Source: Haloplanus vescus
Lineage (GTDB): Archaea > Halobacteriota > Halobacteria > Halobacteriales > Haloferacaceae
NCBI RefSeq assembly: GCF_900107665.1
Contig: NZ_FNQT01000002.1
Span: 188,286-252,285 of the forward strand
Direction: 5' to 3'
DNA length: 64,000 nucleotides
Shown piece after piece: positions 54,776-62,602 of the stretch (positions are counted from its first letter, which is position 1; every line of letters begins with the position of its first letter). The translations under genes and the position numbers were made by a program. The notes under the pieces were generated by a model that did no database searches, was not told where the DNA came from, and saw only the letters and a program-made list of their open reading frames with translations.

Positions 54776-54890
54776 ACCCGGCGTTGGCCGGGCGGCGACA
54801 AAAGACCGACGCTCCGGTGTGGTGGGGGCCTGTTGCGGCCTTTTCGACTCTCGTGTCATTCGAACAATCGCTCTGACAGCGAGGCGGTAT

Positions 54891-54897
54891 CTTTATG
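54891..54897 (+). promoter_or_regulatory. TATA-like box before the structured element
   Basis: ctttatg about 26 bp upstream of 54919-54921, the first base of hairpin 1. The spacing is that of an archaeal promoter for an RNA starting at the hairpin. Confidence 0.4.
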
Positions 54898-54918
54898 TTT
54901 GGGTACTCATCAGTAACT

Positions 54919-55012
54919 GGTGACGCTTCGTCTGGAGGGCCGAAGCGTCAGCGGGGACCAATTCAGGGCGGCAAGCATCCACGCGATTTTCGCGTGGCTT
55001 GCTTCCTTTTCG
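54919..55012 (+). ncRNA. Candidate structured RNA or mobile-element end (two strong hairpins)
   Basis: The gap between genes contains a 10-bp perfect hairpin (tgacgcttcg at 54921-54930 with cgaagcgtca at 54941-54950) and, after 20 unpaired bases, a 12-bp interrupted hairpin (gcaagc, then ccacgcg, at 54971-54985; cgcgtgg, then cttgc, at 54991-55002), followed by a T-rich run cttccttttcg. A TATA-like box is correctly spaced upstream. It has no frame over about 25 codons. Alternatives are a remnant end of an IS200/IS605-type element or PATE. Confidence 0.5.
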
Positions 55013-55033
55013 TAACACCGGTGAGAAACGTCG

Positions 55034-56164
55034 CTACTCTTCGTCCGACTCGACCGTCACGAGCGACCCGGGGTCGACCGTGTACGGCTGGAGCGGTTCG
55101 CCGTCCATGAGCTCCGGGAGCACCAGTCGGGCGAAGTGAATGACCAACACCAGCAGCATCGGCGCGAGGAAGATACCGTACCAGCCGAAGAGGAGCGGCC
55201 CGAAGGTGTACGCAATCATCAGGCTGCCGACGTGGAGGCTCCGCCCGGAGACGTACGGCCGGAGCACCAAGTCCGGAATCGTGTCGACGATGACGAACGC
55301 GACGCCGGCGAACAGCGCGACGAACCAGAGTCCCGACGGGTCGGTCAGGACGCCCATCGCCGCGAGATAGAGCGCGACAGGGATGTAGACGAGTTTCATG
55401 CCGACGATTGGAATCAGGCTCGCAACGCCCGCGAGCAGTCCGACGAGGGGGGCCGCGGGAATCGCCAGTCCCGGCGGCGCGTAGACGTTCAGAATCGAGA
55501 ACGCGAGCACGCCGATGCTCCCCGTCAACACGGCGTTGAGGATGTTGCCGAAGAAGATGGCCTTGAAGTCACGGTCGACGGCGCGGGCGTACGCTTCGAG
55601 GACGCCCCGGTCGTCGCCGAACTTTCTGACCGTCCACCGGCCGAGGCGGTGGCCGTCGCGGAGCAGATAGAACGCGAGTGCGAGCATCACGAACAGGTGG
55701 ACGGCGCCGACGCCGACGAACGCCACCGTGTCGACGGCGGACCCGAGCGAGGAGACGAGCGAGCGGATGCCCTGACTGGTCAGGTACTGGTTCGGGTCGA
55801 GTTCGAGGAGGGTCGCGGGGTCGGCGATGCTCCCGAGGAGGTCCTGATCGACGAGCGGCCACCGCGTCGGGTCGAACGCCCCCTCGTTGACGTACTTCAG
55901 GAGTTCGTCGAGTGCGATGCTCAGGGCGTAGACGATGAGCGCGAGTGCCGGGAGAGCGAGCGCGACCAGCGAGACGGCCGCGGCGAGACTCGGCGGCCTG
56001 ATGCGGCGCTTCAACCGCCGGTAGATGGGCCGGGTGGCGTAGTAGATGAACACCCCGAAGACGAACGTGCCGATGAAGGTGTGGACGACGTAGACGAGCG
56101 CTGCCCCGAGGACGAGGCCGAAACTCCACCAGCCGAGGCGGAAGCGAGAGACCTGGAGGGACAT
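55034..56164 (-). CDS. AI-2E family transporter
   Basis: A 376-aa membrane protein of the AI-2E/TqsA-PerM superfamily with seven to eight hydrophobic helices. Characteristic regions are YYATRPIYRRLKRRIRPPSL, LRDGHRLGRWTVRKFGDDRG and PAAPLVGLLAGVASLIPIVG, the last a re-entrant loop signature. Members move small solutes or ions, often Na+/H+ in halophiles. The ATG at 56164 (MSLQVSRFRLGWW) is chosen over a GTG three codons up. It is 42 bp after the start region of the flap endonuclease gene. Confidence 0.88.
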   Translation of the reverse strand: MSLQVSRFRLGWWSFGLVLGAALVYVVHTFIGTFVFGVFIYYATRPIYRRLKRRIRPPSLAAAVSLVALALPALALIVYALSIALDELLKYVNEGAFDPTRWPLVDQDLLGSIADPATLLELDPNQYLTSQGIRSLVSSLGSAVDTVAFVGVGAVHLFVMLALAFYLLRDGHRLGRWTVRKFGDDRGVLEAYARAVDRDFKAIFFGNILNAVLTGSIGVLAFSILNVYAPPGLAIPAAPLVGLLAGVASLIPIVGMKLVYIPVALYLAAMGVLTDPSGLWFVALFAGVAFVIVDTIPDLVLRPYVSGRSLHVGSLMIAYTFGPLLFGWYGIFLAPMLLVLVIHFARLVLPELMDGEPLQPYTVDPGSLVTVESDEE

Positions 56165-56206
56165 GATGCTCACAGACGAGTGGGGTGGAGAAAAAACCTG
56201 CCGCGG

Positions 56207-57187
56207 CTACGTCCAGCGGTCCAGCCCCGTCTGGACCAGCGCGTCTTCGATGCGGTCGAAGCCGCGCGCCACCTCGTCGGCGTCGACCTCCCACTCCTCG
56301 ACGACGAACTCCCGGGCGGCGGCCACGTCGGGGTCGAGGTCGAGGTCGAGGTCGTAGTCGTCGGTCACGGGCGGGTCGCGGAACAGGGTACGCACTCGGT
56401 CGGCGTTTGCCACCTGCCAGCCCTCGGCCTCAATGGCGCTCCAGAGGTCGCCGTGTTCGGTGATCGCCTTGAGCGCCGTCTTCGGCCCGACGCCGTCGAC
56501 GCCGGGGTTGAAGTCCGTGCCACAGAGGACCGCCACGTCGACGAGCTGTTCGAGCGTGATGCCGTGACGGTCGAGCGTCGCGTCGAGGTCCATCAGCTCC
56601 GGTTCGCCTTTGCTCGTCAGTTGACGGAGCGTGTGGGGCGCACCGAACAACAGCGTGTCGTAGTCCTCGCTCCCTGCGTAGTCGGCGTCGCCCCGGCGGG
56701 CCATGTACGCCGCCTGCGCCTCTCCCTCGGCGGGTGCGTCGACGACGGGCACGTCCAGCAGACTCAGGAGGTCGCGCGTCGTCTCGAGAATCGTGTCGGT
56801 CAGGCGCTGCGTGCGGGCTTCGAGGCGCGCGGCTTCGACGGCGTCGCCGCGTTCCTCGGCTTCGGCCAGTCGCTCCTCGGCGCGTTCGCGTTTCGCGCGT
56901 CGCTCGCTCACCTCCGCGTCTTTCAGTTCCGTAACGCCCCCGTCGAAGACGAACACGGGCGTGATATCGTGGTCGAAAAATTTCGGGAGGCCCTGCACGA
57001 CGCCGACGAGGTTCGCCACCTCCTCGCCCTCGGCGGTGGTGTACACCGCGTCGTTCGTCCACTTGACCGTCGTCGTGAGGTAGCGATACAGCCAGTTGTG
57101 CGCGTCGACGGCGACGACGCTTCCGGCCACCTCGTCCCACGACACGTCCGAGAGAGCGGCGAGTTGGCGGAGGTCTGCATTACCCAT
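56207..57187 (-). CDS. fen: Flap endonuclease 1
   Basis: A 326-aa structure-specific nuclease that removes 5' flaps during Okazaki fragment maturation. The catalytic Asp28 is in [10 protein letters not shown] and Asp82 in VFVFDGGV. Further carboxylates lie in [20 protein letters not shown] and [17 protein letters not shown], the last being the helix-hairpin-helix. The C-terminal QTGLDRWT (319-326) is a PCNA-binding motif. It starts at ATG 57187 ([17 protein letters not shown]). Probably cotranscribed with the downstream AI-2E gene (gap 42 bp). Confidence 0.96.
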   Translation of the reverse strand: MGNADLRQLAALSDVSWDEVAGSVVAVDAHNWLYRYLTTTVKWTNDAVYTTAEGEEVANLVGVVQGLPKFFDHDITPVFVFDGGVTELKDAEVSERRAKRERAEERLAEAEERGDAVEAARLEARTQRLTDTILETTRDLLSLLDVPVVDAPAEGEAQAAYMARRGDADYAGSEDYDTLLFGAPHTLRQLTSKGEPELMDLDATLDRHGITLEQLVDVAVLCGTDFNPGVDGVGPKTALKAITEHGDLWSAIEAEGWQVANADRVRTLFRDPPVTDDYDLDLDLDPDVAAAREFVVEEWEVDADEVARGFDRIEDALVQTGLDRWT

Positions 57188-57214
57188 TGCCGCTCCGTAC
57201 GGCGCCGTCCGATT

Positions 57215-57784
57215 TCAACTCCCGGGTTCGGCGTCGATAGGGGCGGGCGGGCCGGCCGCCGCCTTCGCGTCGAGTCGGTCCCGGGCCGCCGAATCGAGGT
57301 CGCGCTCTCGATAGCGGTCGAGGCCGTCGCGGTAGGCGTCGGCGTCGCGTGTCGCCGGTGCGTCGGCGGGTCGCTCGCAGACGAGTTCGGCCAGCCCCGT
57401 CTCGCGGCCGGTGAACGCGAACCCGGCGCGATAGGCAGCGACGAACGCCGCGGGGTTGTTGACGGCGATGCGGACCTGCTCGTAGCCGTGGTCGGCGGCG
57501 CGGGCGGCGACGAACGCCAGCAAGCGCGACCCGAGACCCTCGCCTTGCCGGTCGTCGCGGACGGTCACGTATCGCACCACGAGACAGTCGGCGTCGGTGC
57601 GGTCGGGGCTGAACGACGCGGCCGCGAGGACGTGGTCGGCGTACTTCCCCGCCGACTCGGCGCCGTCGCGGACGACGGCCTTCCCCGTCGACCCGACGAC
57701 GAACTTGCCGGCGTACGCGAAGCGCCGGTAATCGAGTCGGAGCGTCGGGCCGTCTTCCGGCCAGCCGAGCACGGCGAACTCCAT
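57215..57784 (-). CDS. GNAT-family acetyltransferase
   Basis: A 189-aa protein beginning MEFAVLGWPEDGPTLRLDYR at ATG 57784. The acetyl-CoA-binding core is VRYVTVRDDRQGEGLGSRLL (about residues 84-103), a clear R/Q-x-x-G-x-G/A signature, followed by VRIAVNNPAAFVAAYRAGFA. The C-terminal 40 residues are a charged extension. An upstream ATG at 57859 is rejected because it would overlap the divergent promoter region. The acceptor substrate is unknown. It lies 27 bp upstream of the flap endonuclease gene. Confidence 0.9.
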   Translation of the reverse strand: MEFAVLGWPEDGPTLRLDYRRFAYAGKFVVGSTGKAVVRDGAESAGKYADHVLAAASFSPDRTDADCLVVRYVTVRDDRQGEGLGSRLLAFVAARAADHGYEQVRIAVNNPAAFVAAYRAGFAFTGRETGLAELVCERPADAPATRDADAYRDGLDRYRERDLDSAARDRLDAKAAAGPPAPIDAEPGS

Positions 57785-57883
57785 GGGCGGGCTACGCCAC
57801 CGACCGGAAAACCGTTGGCGTTCGCGGTATCGGTCGTCGGGAAAAAACGAGAGAGCCATTAGGCCCCGGGCGAATGGCCGGAT

Positions 57884-58303
57884 ATGGCCAACGCAGTCGC
57901 GGACTTCTTCGAGCGTCGTCTGGACGGGCGCACGACCCCGATAGCGGTCGGTGACCTGCTTCTCATCGCCGTCCTGTTCAGCGGGGGGACGATTCGCCAC
58001 CACGGCGTCGCCTTCGTCACGTCGAATCCGGGGTATCTCGCGGTGACCATCGCGCCCTTCCTCGTGGGCTGGATACTCGCCGCGCCGCTTCTCGGGGCCT
58101 ACTCGCCCGGTGCCGCGGAGTCGTCGAAGGCGGCCGTCCCCCTCGCGCTCCGGTCGTGGCTCCTCGCGGACGCCATCGCACTCGGCATCCGGGCGACGCC
58201 GCTCGTCCACGGTGGGGTACAGTTGACGTTCGTCGCCGTCTCGCTCGGCGTCGGCCTCGTCGGCCTCGCAGTCTGGCGAACGGTCTACTTCAAACTCCGC
58301 TAA
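57884..58303 (+). CDS. DUF3054 family membrane protein
   Basis: A 139-aa protein with four hydrophobic helices (about residues 20-38, 45-68, 82-104 and 110-130). The N-terminal DLLLIAVLFSGGTIRHHG and central GWILAAPLLGAYSPGAAESS match DUF3054, where the D and R/H residues are conserved. Function is unknown. Its stop interlocks with that of the convergent MFS gene (CTAA at 58300-58303). Confidence 0.85.
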   Translation: MANAVADFFERRLDGRTTPIAVGDLLLIAVLFSGGTIRHHGVAFVTSNPGYLAVTIAPFLVGWILAAPLLGAYSPGAAESSKAAVPLALRSWLLADAIALGIRATPLVHGGVQLTFVAVSLGVGLVGLAVWRTVYFKLR

Positions 58304-59619
58304 GCGGCGGTTTCGTCGGTTTCTTCGCTCTGTTTTCGGCGCAGGAGGACCGTCGCGAGCACCGCGGCGACGACGGCGACGCCAGCGAGCGTCGCGAAGA
58401 GCGCACTCGCGTTCGCGTAGGTGAGGATGGCACCGGCGAGCGCACCACCGAGGGCGCCGACGCCGAAGGTGCCGAGGTAGACGTAGCCGTACGAGAGGCC
58501 ACGGGTGCCGGCGGGCGAGTAGTCGGCGACGGCGGCCTGATAGAGCGGCTGTGCCGCGAAGAGCGTCGCGCCGAAGAGCGCGCCGAAGACCAGCAGGGGC
58601 GCGATGCCCAGCGACGCCACGGGGAGGAAGGCAAGCGCGAGGACGGCGAGCGTGCCGAACACCGCTGCGATGCCCTTCTCCGGCGAGATGTGGTCGGTCA
58701 GTTTGCCGCCCACGTACTGGCCGGCGACGCCGACGAGTAGCAGGCCGGCGTAGAAGTATCGCTCGGGGTTGAGGGTCCGGTCACTGCTGGCCTCCAGTCC
58801 GGGGACGAGCGACGAGAGCGCGACGGGTTCGAAACCCGGCATTCCCGACAGCAGGTCGGGGAGGAAGGTCAACACGCCGCGGTAGTAGAGGCCGTTGGCG
58901 ACGACGATGGCGAAGACGACGGCGAAGGCGCCGAAGAACAGCTGCTTCGAGGTAACGGCGAACTCGCCGAGCGAGTCGACGCCGCTCTGTCCGCGGGCCG
59001 TCCCGCTCCCATCGGTGGCGACGGCGTCGACGGCGGCCGTCTCGTCGAATTCCGCGCGCAGGGCGTACAACCCGGCGACGGCGGCGGGAACGGCGAGAAT
59101 CATCGCCACCGTCGACCAGTCGAACAGCAGGAGGAGGATGGCGGTGACGAGCGGACCCAGACCGATGCCGAGGTTGCCCGCGATGCCGTGGTAGGCGAAG
59201 CCGGTTCCGCGCTCGTCGACACCCTTGCTGATGAGCGTCAGTCCCGCAGGGTGGTAGACGCTGGCCGCCGCGCCCCACAGCAAGAGTGCGAGCGTCACGA
59301 CGACGAGCGTCGACGCGGTGCCGAGCAGGAAGAAGGCGCCGGCCATCCCGAACAGACAGACGGCGATGAGGCGCCGAGAGCCGAGGCGGTCGACGATGAC
59401 GCCACCGGGGAGCGCACCGATACCGAACAGCGCGTACCCGGCGGTAACTATCAGCCCGAGCGTCGCTTGCGTGACGCCGAACTCCATCCCGCCGAGCTGG
59501 AGCACGTCGAACTCCAGCAGCCAGATAGAGACGAAAATCGGGATGGACAACTCGTAGGTATGGACCATCGCGTGGGCCAGCGACGCCAGCCCAACGATAG
59601 ATCGGTCGTTCCCGTTCAT
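58300..59619 (-). CDS. MFS transporter
   Basis: A 439-aa, twelve-helix major facilitator. The first loop motif is GGVIVDRLGSRRL (about residues 75-87), as in MFS motif A (G-x-x-x-D-R-x-G-R-R). The N-terminus (SLAHAMVHTYELSIPIFVSI) resembles nitrate/sialate or oxalate-type transporters. A central cytoplasmic loop (about 188-225) is Gly/Asp-rich. The substrate cannot be inferred. The ATG at 59619 is preceded by an AT-rich promoter-like region toward 59690. Confidence 0.88.
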   Translation of the reverse strand: MNGNDRSIVGLASLAHAMVHTYELSIPIFVSIWLLEFDVLQLGGMEFGVTQATLGLIVTAGYALFGIGALPGGVIVDRLGSRRLIAVCLFGMAGAFFLLGTASTLVVVTLALLLWGAAASVYHPAGLTLISKGVDERGTGFAYHGIAGNLGIGLGPLVTAILLLLFDWSTVAMILAVPAAVAGLYALRAEFDETAAVDAVATDGSGTARGQSGVDSLGEFAVTSKQLFFGAFAVVFAIVVANGLYYRGVLTFLPDLLSGMPGFEPVALSSLVPGLEASSDRTLNPERYFYAGLLLVGVAGQYVGGKLTDHISPEKGIAAVFGTLAVLALAFLPVASLGIAPLLVFGALFGATLFAAQPLYQAAVADYSPAGTRGLSYGYVYLGTFGVGALGGALAGAILTYANASALFATLAGVAVVAAVLATVLLRRKQSEETDETAA

Positions 59620-59774
59620 ACACGTAGTAACGGGTCCGAGGCATTTAATTGCTTCTGAGATGAACTTGAAATATAATTATTGTTAATGGCATCAGAACGA
59701 GTGGTGACGTGTGTCACTGCCCCGGCAGTCGCCATTACTGACACCGCCAGCCTCTCCGACGCGTCTGACAAAGG

Positions 59775-59782
59775 TATATTAT
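59775..59782 (+). promoter_or_regulatory. TATA box of the RHH regulator gene
   Basis: tatattat centred about 27 bp upstream of the ATG at 59806, a good leaderless promoter. It supports that ATG over the longer upstream frame. Confidence 0.6.
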
Positions 59783-59805
59783 CCTTCAGATGCTCGGTGT
59801 GGCAT

Positions 59806-60261
59806 ATGGTCAAGAGCACCGTCCGGTTTCCCGAGTCTGTTGTCGGCGAAATCGAAGCGCTGGTCGAGGACGGCCGTTTCGAGAGCAAATCCGAGTTCTA
59901 TCGCTTCTCGACGGACTACGTCCTGAATCAGGTGCTCGACGATTACGACCCGGAGACCATCGACTACCGCGAAATCAAGTCGGAAGTGATGCCGGACCCC
60001 GAACAGACCCTCGGGGCCGACACCGACCGGGAGGAACCGCCTTTCTTCGAGTCGGTATCGTTCGTCCGCAAACTCGCGCTCCGCGGGAAGTTCAACGACG
60101 CCGAGGACTTCATCGACCACCAGTACGCGGCTGGTGACCGCCACGCCATCCTCCTCGAGGAGATGCTTCGGCTGTACCGCGCCGACCGGCGGAAACGGGC
60201 CGCCCCCGAACCGGTTCCCGACTCCGAGCGAGAACGCTCCGACCACGTCGAGCGCCCCTGA
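59806..60261 (+). CDS. Ribbon-helix-helix transcriptional regulator
   Basis: A 151-aa protein starting at ATG 59806. The first 45 residues (MVKSTVRFPESVVGEIEALV, SKSEFYRFSTDYVLNQVLD) form a CopG-type ribbon-helix-helix. The remainder is acidic and contains a helical region (FFESVSFVRKLALRGKFNDA) that might mediate dimer or partner contacts. Targets are unknown. Its promoter is strong and near-leaderless. Confidence 0.8.
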   Translation: MVKSTVRFPESVVGEIEALVEDGRFESKSEFYRFSTDYVLNQVLDDYDPETIDYREIKSEVMPDPEQTLGADTDREEPPFFESVSFVRKLALRGKFNDAEDFIDHQYAAGDRHAILLEEMLRLYRADRRKRAAPEPVPDSERERSDHVERP

Positions 60262-60302
60262 CCGCGCCGTAGCTATAACTGTCGTCCGCTCGGACTCCGG
60301 AT

Positions 60303-61304
60303 ATGACCGAGACGCTGTTCCTGTCCAGCGACGACGTTGCCGGCCTCGCGACGCCCGCCGAGTACGTCGACGCCGTCCGCGACGGCTACCGCCAGCGCGG
60401 CGAGGGCGCGCCCGCCGACCCCCGGACCGCGCTCTACAACGACGACCCTGCCGGCCTGTTCACCTCCTACACCGCCGTCCTCCCCGACACGGGCGTGATG
60501 GGCGGCTACATGTACAGCGCCGGCTTCGGCGAGGGCGACGCGTGGTTCGTCACGCCGCTGTTCGACGCCGACTCCGGCGAACCGCTCGCGCTCCTCGACG
60601 GCGCGAGCATGAACCCGTTCAAGACGGGGGCGACGGGCGCCGTCGGCGTCGACGCCCTCGCCCGCCCCGACGCCACCGCCGTCGGTGTCTTCGGCTCCGG
60701 CGCGCAGGCCCGCGGCCAACTCCGCGCCATCGACACCGTCCGCGATATCGAAACCGTCTGGGTCTACTCCCCCACCAAGTCGAGTCGCGAGTCCTTCGCG
60801 GGCGAGATGGACCGCCGCCTCGACGCCAGCGTCGCCGCCGTCTCCTCCAGCGCCGCTGCCGTAGAGGGCGCCGACATCGTCGTCACCGCCACCAACTCGC
60901 CAGAACCGGTCTTCGACGGTGACTTACTCGACCCCGGGACGCACGTCACCGCGATGGGGCAGTACCACCCCGAGAAACGCGAACTCGACGAGCGGACCGT
61001 CGAGCGTGCGACGTACGTGGTCGACCTCCGCGACCGACTCACGCAGGACGCGGGGTCGTACATGCACGCCGTCGACTCCGGCGCTGTCGACGCCGACCAC
61101 TGCCACGCCGAACTCGGTGAGGTGGTCGCGGGCGTCGCCGAGGGCCGGACCGACGAGGACGAAATCACCGTCTTCGACAGCGGTGGGACGGGCATCGAGA
61201 CGGCCGCCGGCGCGGCCCTCGTGTACGAGAAGGCCCAGGACGCGGGACTGGGCAGCACCATCGACTTCGCCCCCGCGAGCGACGCGCTGACGGGGCGAGA
61301 GTAG
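60303..61304 (+). CDS. Ornithine cyclodeaminase / alanine dehydrogenase family enzyme
   Basis: A 333-aa NAD(P)-binding enzyme of the OCD/mu-crystallin family. The Rossmann motif GVFGSGAQARGQL is at about residues 127-139, and TNSPEPVFDGDLLDPGTHVT and MGQYHPEKRELDE follow. A lysine expected in the active site is in DGASMNPFKTGATGA (about residue 108). Archaeal members are often alanine dehydrogenases, so ornithine is only one option. It overlaps no neighbour; a 56-aa membrane protein gene follows convergently. Confidence 0.88.
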   Translation: MTETLFLSSDDVAGLATPAEYVDAVRDGYRQRGEGAPADPRTALYNDDPAGLFTSYTAVLPDTGVMGGYMYSAGFGEGDAWFVTPLFDADSGEPLALLDGASMNPFKTGATGAVGVDALARPDATAVGVFGSGAQARGQLRAIDTVRDIETVWVYSPTKSSRESFAGEMDRRLDASVAAVSSSAAAVEGADIVVTATNSPEPVFDGDLLDPGTHVTAMGQYHPEKRELDERTVERATYVVDLRDRLTQDAGSYMHAVDSGAVDADHCHAELGEVVAGVAEGRTDEDEITVFDSGGTGIETAAGAALVYEKAQDAGLGSTIDFAPASDALTGRE

Positions 61305-61475
61305 TTACTCCGGCATCGCCAGCGCGCCGCCGAGGCCGAGACAGCCGAGCGCAACGACGCCGATGGGGACTACCGCGCCGGCGCCGAGTAGTCCGGCGAC
61401 GAGCGCCACCGCGCCGCCGACGAAGAGGGCGCAGGCGACGCCGATGAGCGCCTGCCCGAGTTGGTGTCGCTGCAT
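61305..61475 (-). CDS. 56-residue membrane protein
   Basis: A 56-aa protein, too short for usual gene calls, filling the gap between the OCD-like gene and pelota exactly: its stop adjoins the OCD stop and its start at ATG 61475 adjoins the pelota stop. MQRHQLGQALIGVACALFVG opens the first of two hydrophobic helices (about residues 8-30 and 33-50). The snug fit and GC-rich third positions support a real gene. No family is recognised. Confidence 0.65.
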   Translation of the reverse strand: MQRHQLGQALIGVACALFVGGAVALVAGLLGAGAVVPIGVVALGCLGLGGALAMPE

Positions 61476-61476
61476 C

Positions 61477-62544
61477 TCACTCCAGTCGATAACGTAGCAA
61501 TCCTGCGATGCCGCCGAGGTTCTTCAGGCGCTGTCCGGGGTCGAACTCCCCGGAGAAGACGACCACGTCCCCGCCTTGGCGCTCGACGGACGTGATTATC
61601 TCGTCGGCGTCCACGTCCCAATCGCCGCGTCCCTGTCGCTCCTCCCGGAGTCGGTCGTCGAGGACGAGGAGCGTCTCGATGGCGCCGTACTCCGCTGCTT
61701 CGGCGACTGCCTCGGGGCCGTACGTCGCCTTCTCGCCCGTCGCCATCCGCTCGGTCAAGTCGTCGATGAGTTCCGCCTCGCGGGCGATGCGCGTCTCTGT
61801 CTGCACGTCTTCGAGGGCGCCGCGCTTGAGCACTTCGTGGACGCCGCGGTCACCGACGCCCGAGGTGTCGACGGTGGTCGTCTTCTCGGACACGTCCGGG
61901 AACTCCTCATCGAAGTGGTCGAGGGCGTCCTGTTTCGTGAAGCCGGGGCCGGCGAGGATGACTGCGTCGGGGTCGAGGTGGGCCAGCGCCTCACCCAACT
62001 CCGCGAACAGTTCCTCGCGCGGGCGGGCGTACTCCCCCTTTCCAGTCGGGCGGGTGAACGACGCGTATTCCTCGGTGCCGTACTGGGCGACGGTGTGGAC
62101 GTGCGCTTCGCCCTCCTCCACCGTCGCGATAGCCACGTCCGGGTTCTCGGACGCGGATTCGGCCTCCTCGATGCGCTCCATCTGGTCCGGCTTGAAGTGT
62201 TTGACAATCGTTAGCTCGTCGTGTTCCTCGACGTTAATCGTGTGGTGGTGGCCGAGCTGGTCCTCCCGGGAACAGCCGACGATAGTGCCGCCGACGCGCA
62301 GGCGGTTGGCGAAGCGGGCGAACTCCACGTCCTCGACTTCGAGGGTGACGTGGATGTGTTCGCGTTCGCCACCGGTGTCGCGCATCTGGTCGTCGGCGCG
62401 CTGGATGCGTCGACTCGTGTCGCCCTCGACGTCGTCGCCGGGTTCGAGGACGTAGGAGAGATGCCAGAGGTCGTCGACGTTCTCGGGGACGACCGTCAGT
62501 CGCGTGCGCCCCTCTTCGCCGCGACCACGGCTCTGAATTCGCAT
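61477..62544 (-). CDS. pelA: mRNA surveillance protein pelota
   Basis: A 355-aa eRF1-like factor that rescues ribosomes stalled on truncated or structured mRNA, together with aABCE1. Signatures are the N-terminal [31 protein letters not shown] and [21 protein letters not shown] central domain has [20 protein letters not shown]. The final [20 protein letters not shown] domain is typical. The GGQ of eRF1 is absent, as expected. It starts at ATG 62544 and lies 58 bp downstream of the RqcH gene on the same strand. Confidence 0.96.
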   Translation of the reverse strand: MRIQSRGRGEEGRTRLTVVPENVDDLWHLSYVLEPGDDVEGDTSRRIQRADDQMRDTGGEREHIHVTLEVEDVEFARFANRLRVGGTIVGCSREDQLGHHHTINVEEHDELTIVKHFKPDQMERIEEAESASENPDVAIATVEEGEAHVHTVAQYGTEEYASFTRPTGKGEYARPREELFAELGEALAHLDPDAVILAGPGFTKQDALDHFDEEFPDVSEKTTTVDTSGVGDRGVHEVLKRGALEDVQTETRIAREAELIDDLTERMATGEKATYGPEAVAEAAEYGAIETLLVLDDRLREERQGRGDWDVDADEIITSVERQGGDVVVFSGEFDPGQRLKNLGGIAGLLRYRLE

Positions 62545-62602
62545 ATCGGTGGGTCGCGGGCCAACGACTCATGCCTTGTCATTCGATTCGGCGGCCGCGT
62601 CC

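Noticed and set aside
55136..57862. A 908-codon open frame on the plus strand opposite the AI-2E, FEN1 and GNAT genes
   Set aside because: It is an antisense shadow of three well-supported genes. Long open antisense frames are expected in GC-rich haloarchaeal DNA, and its composition (Glu/Arg/Val-rich, no motifs) is not protein-like.
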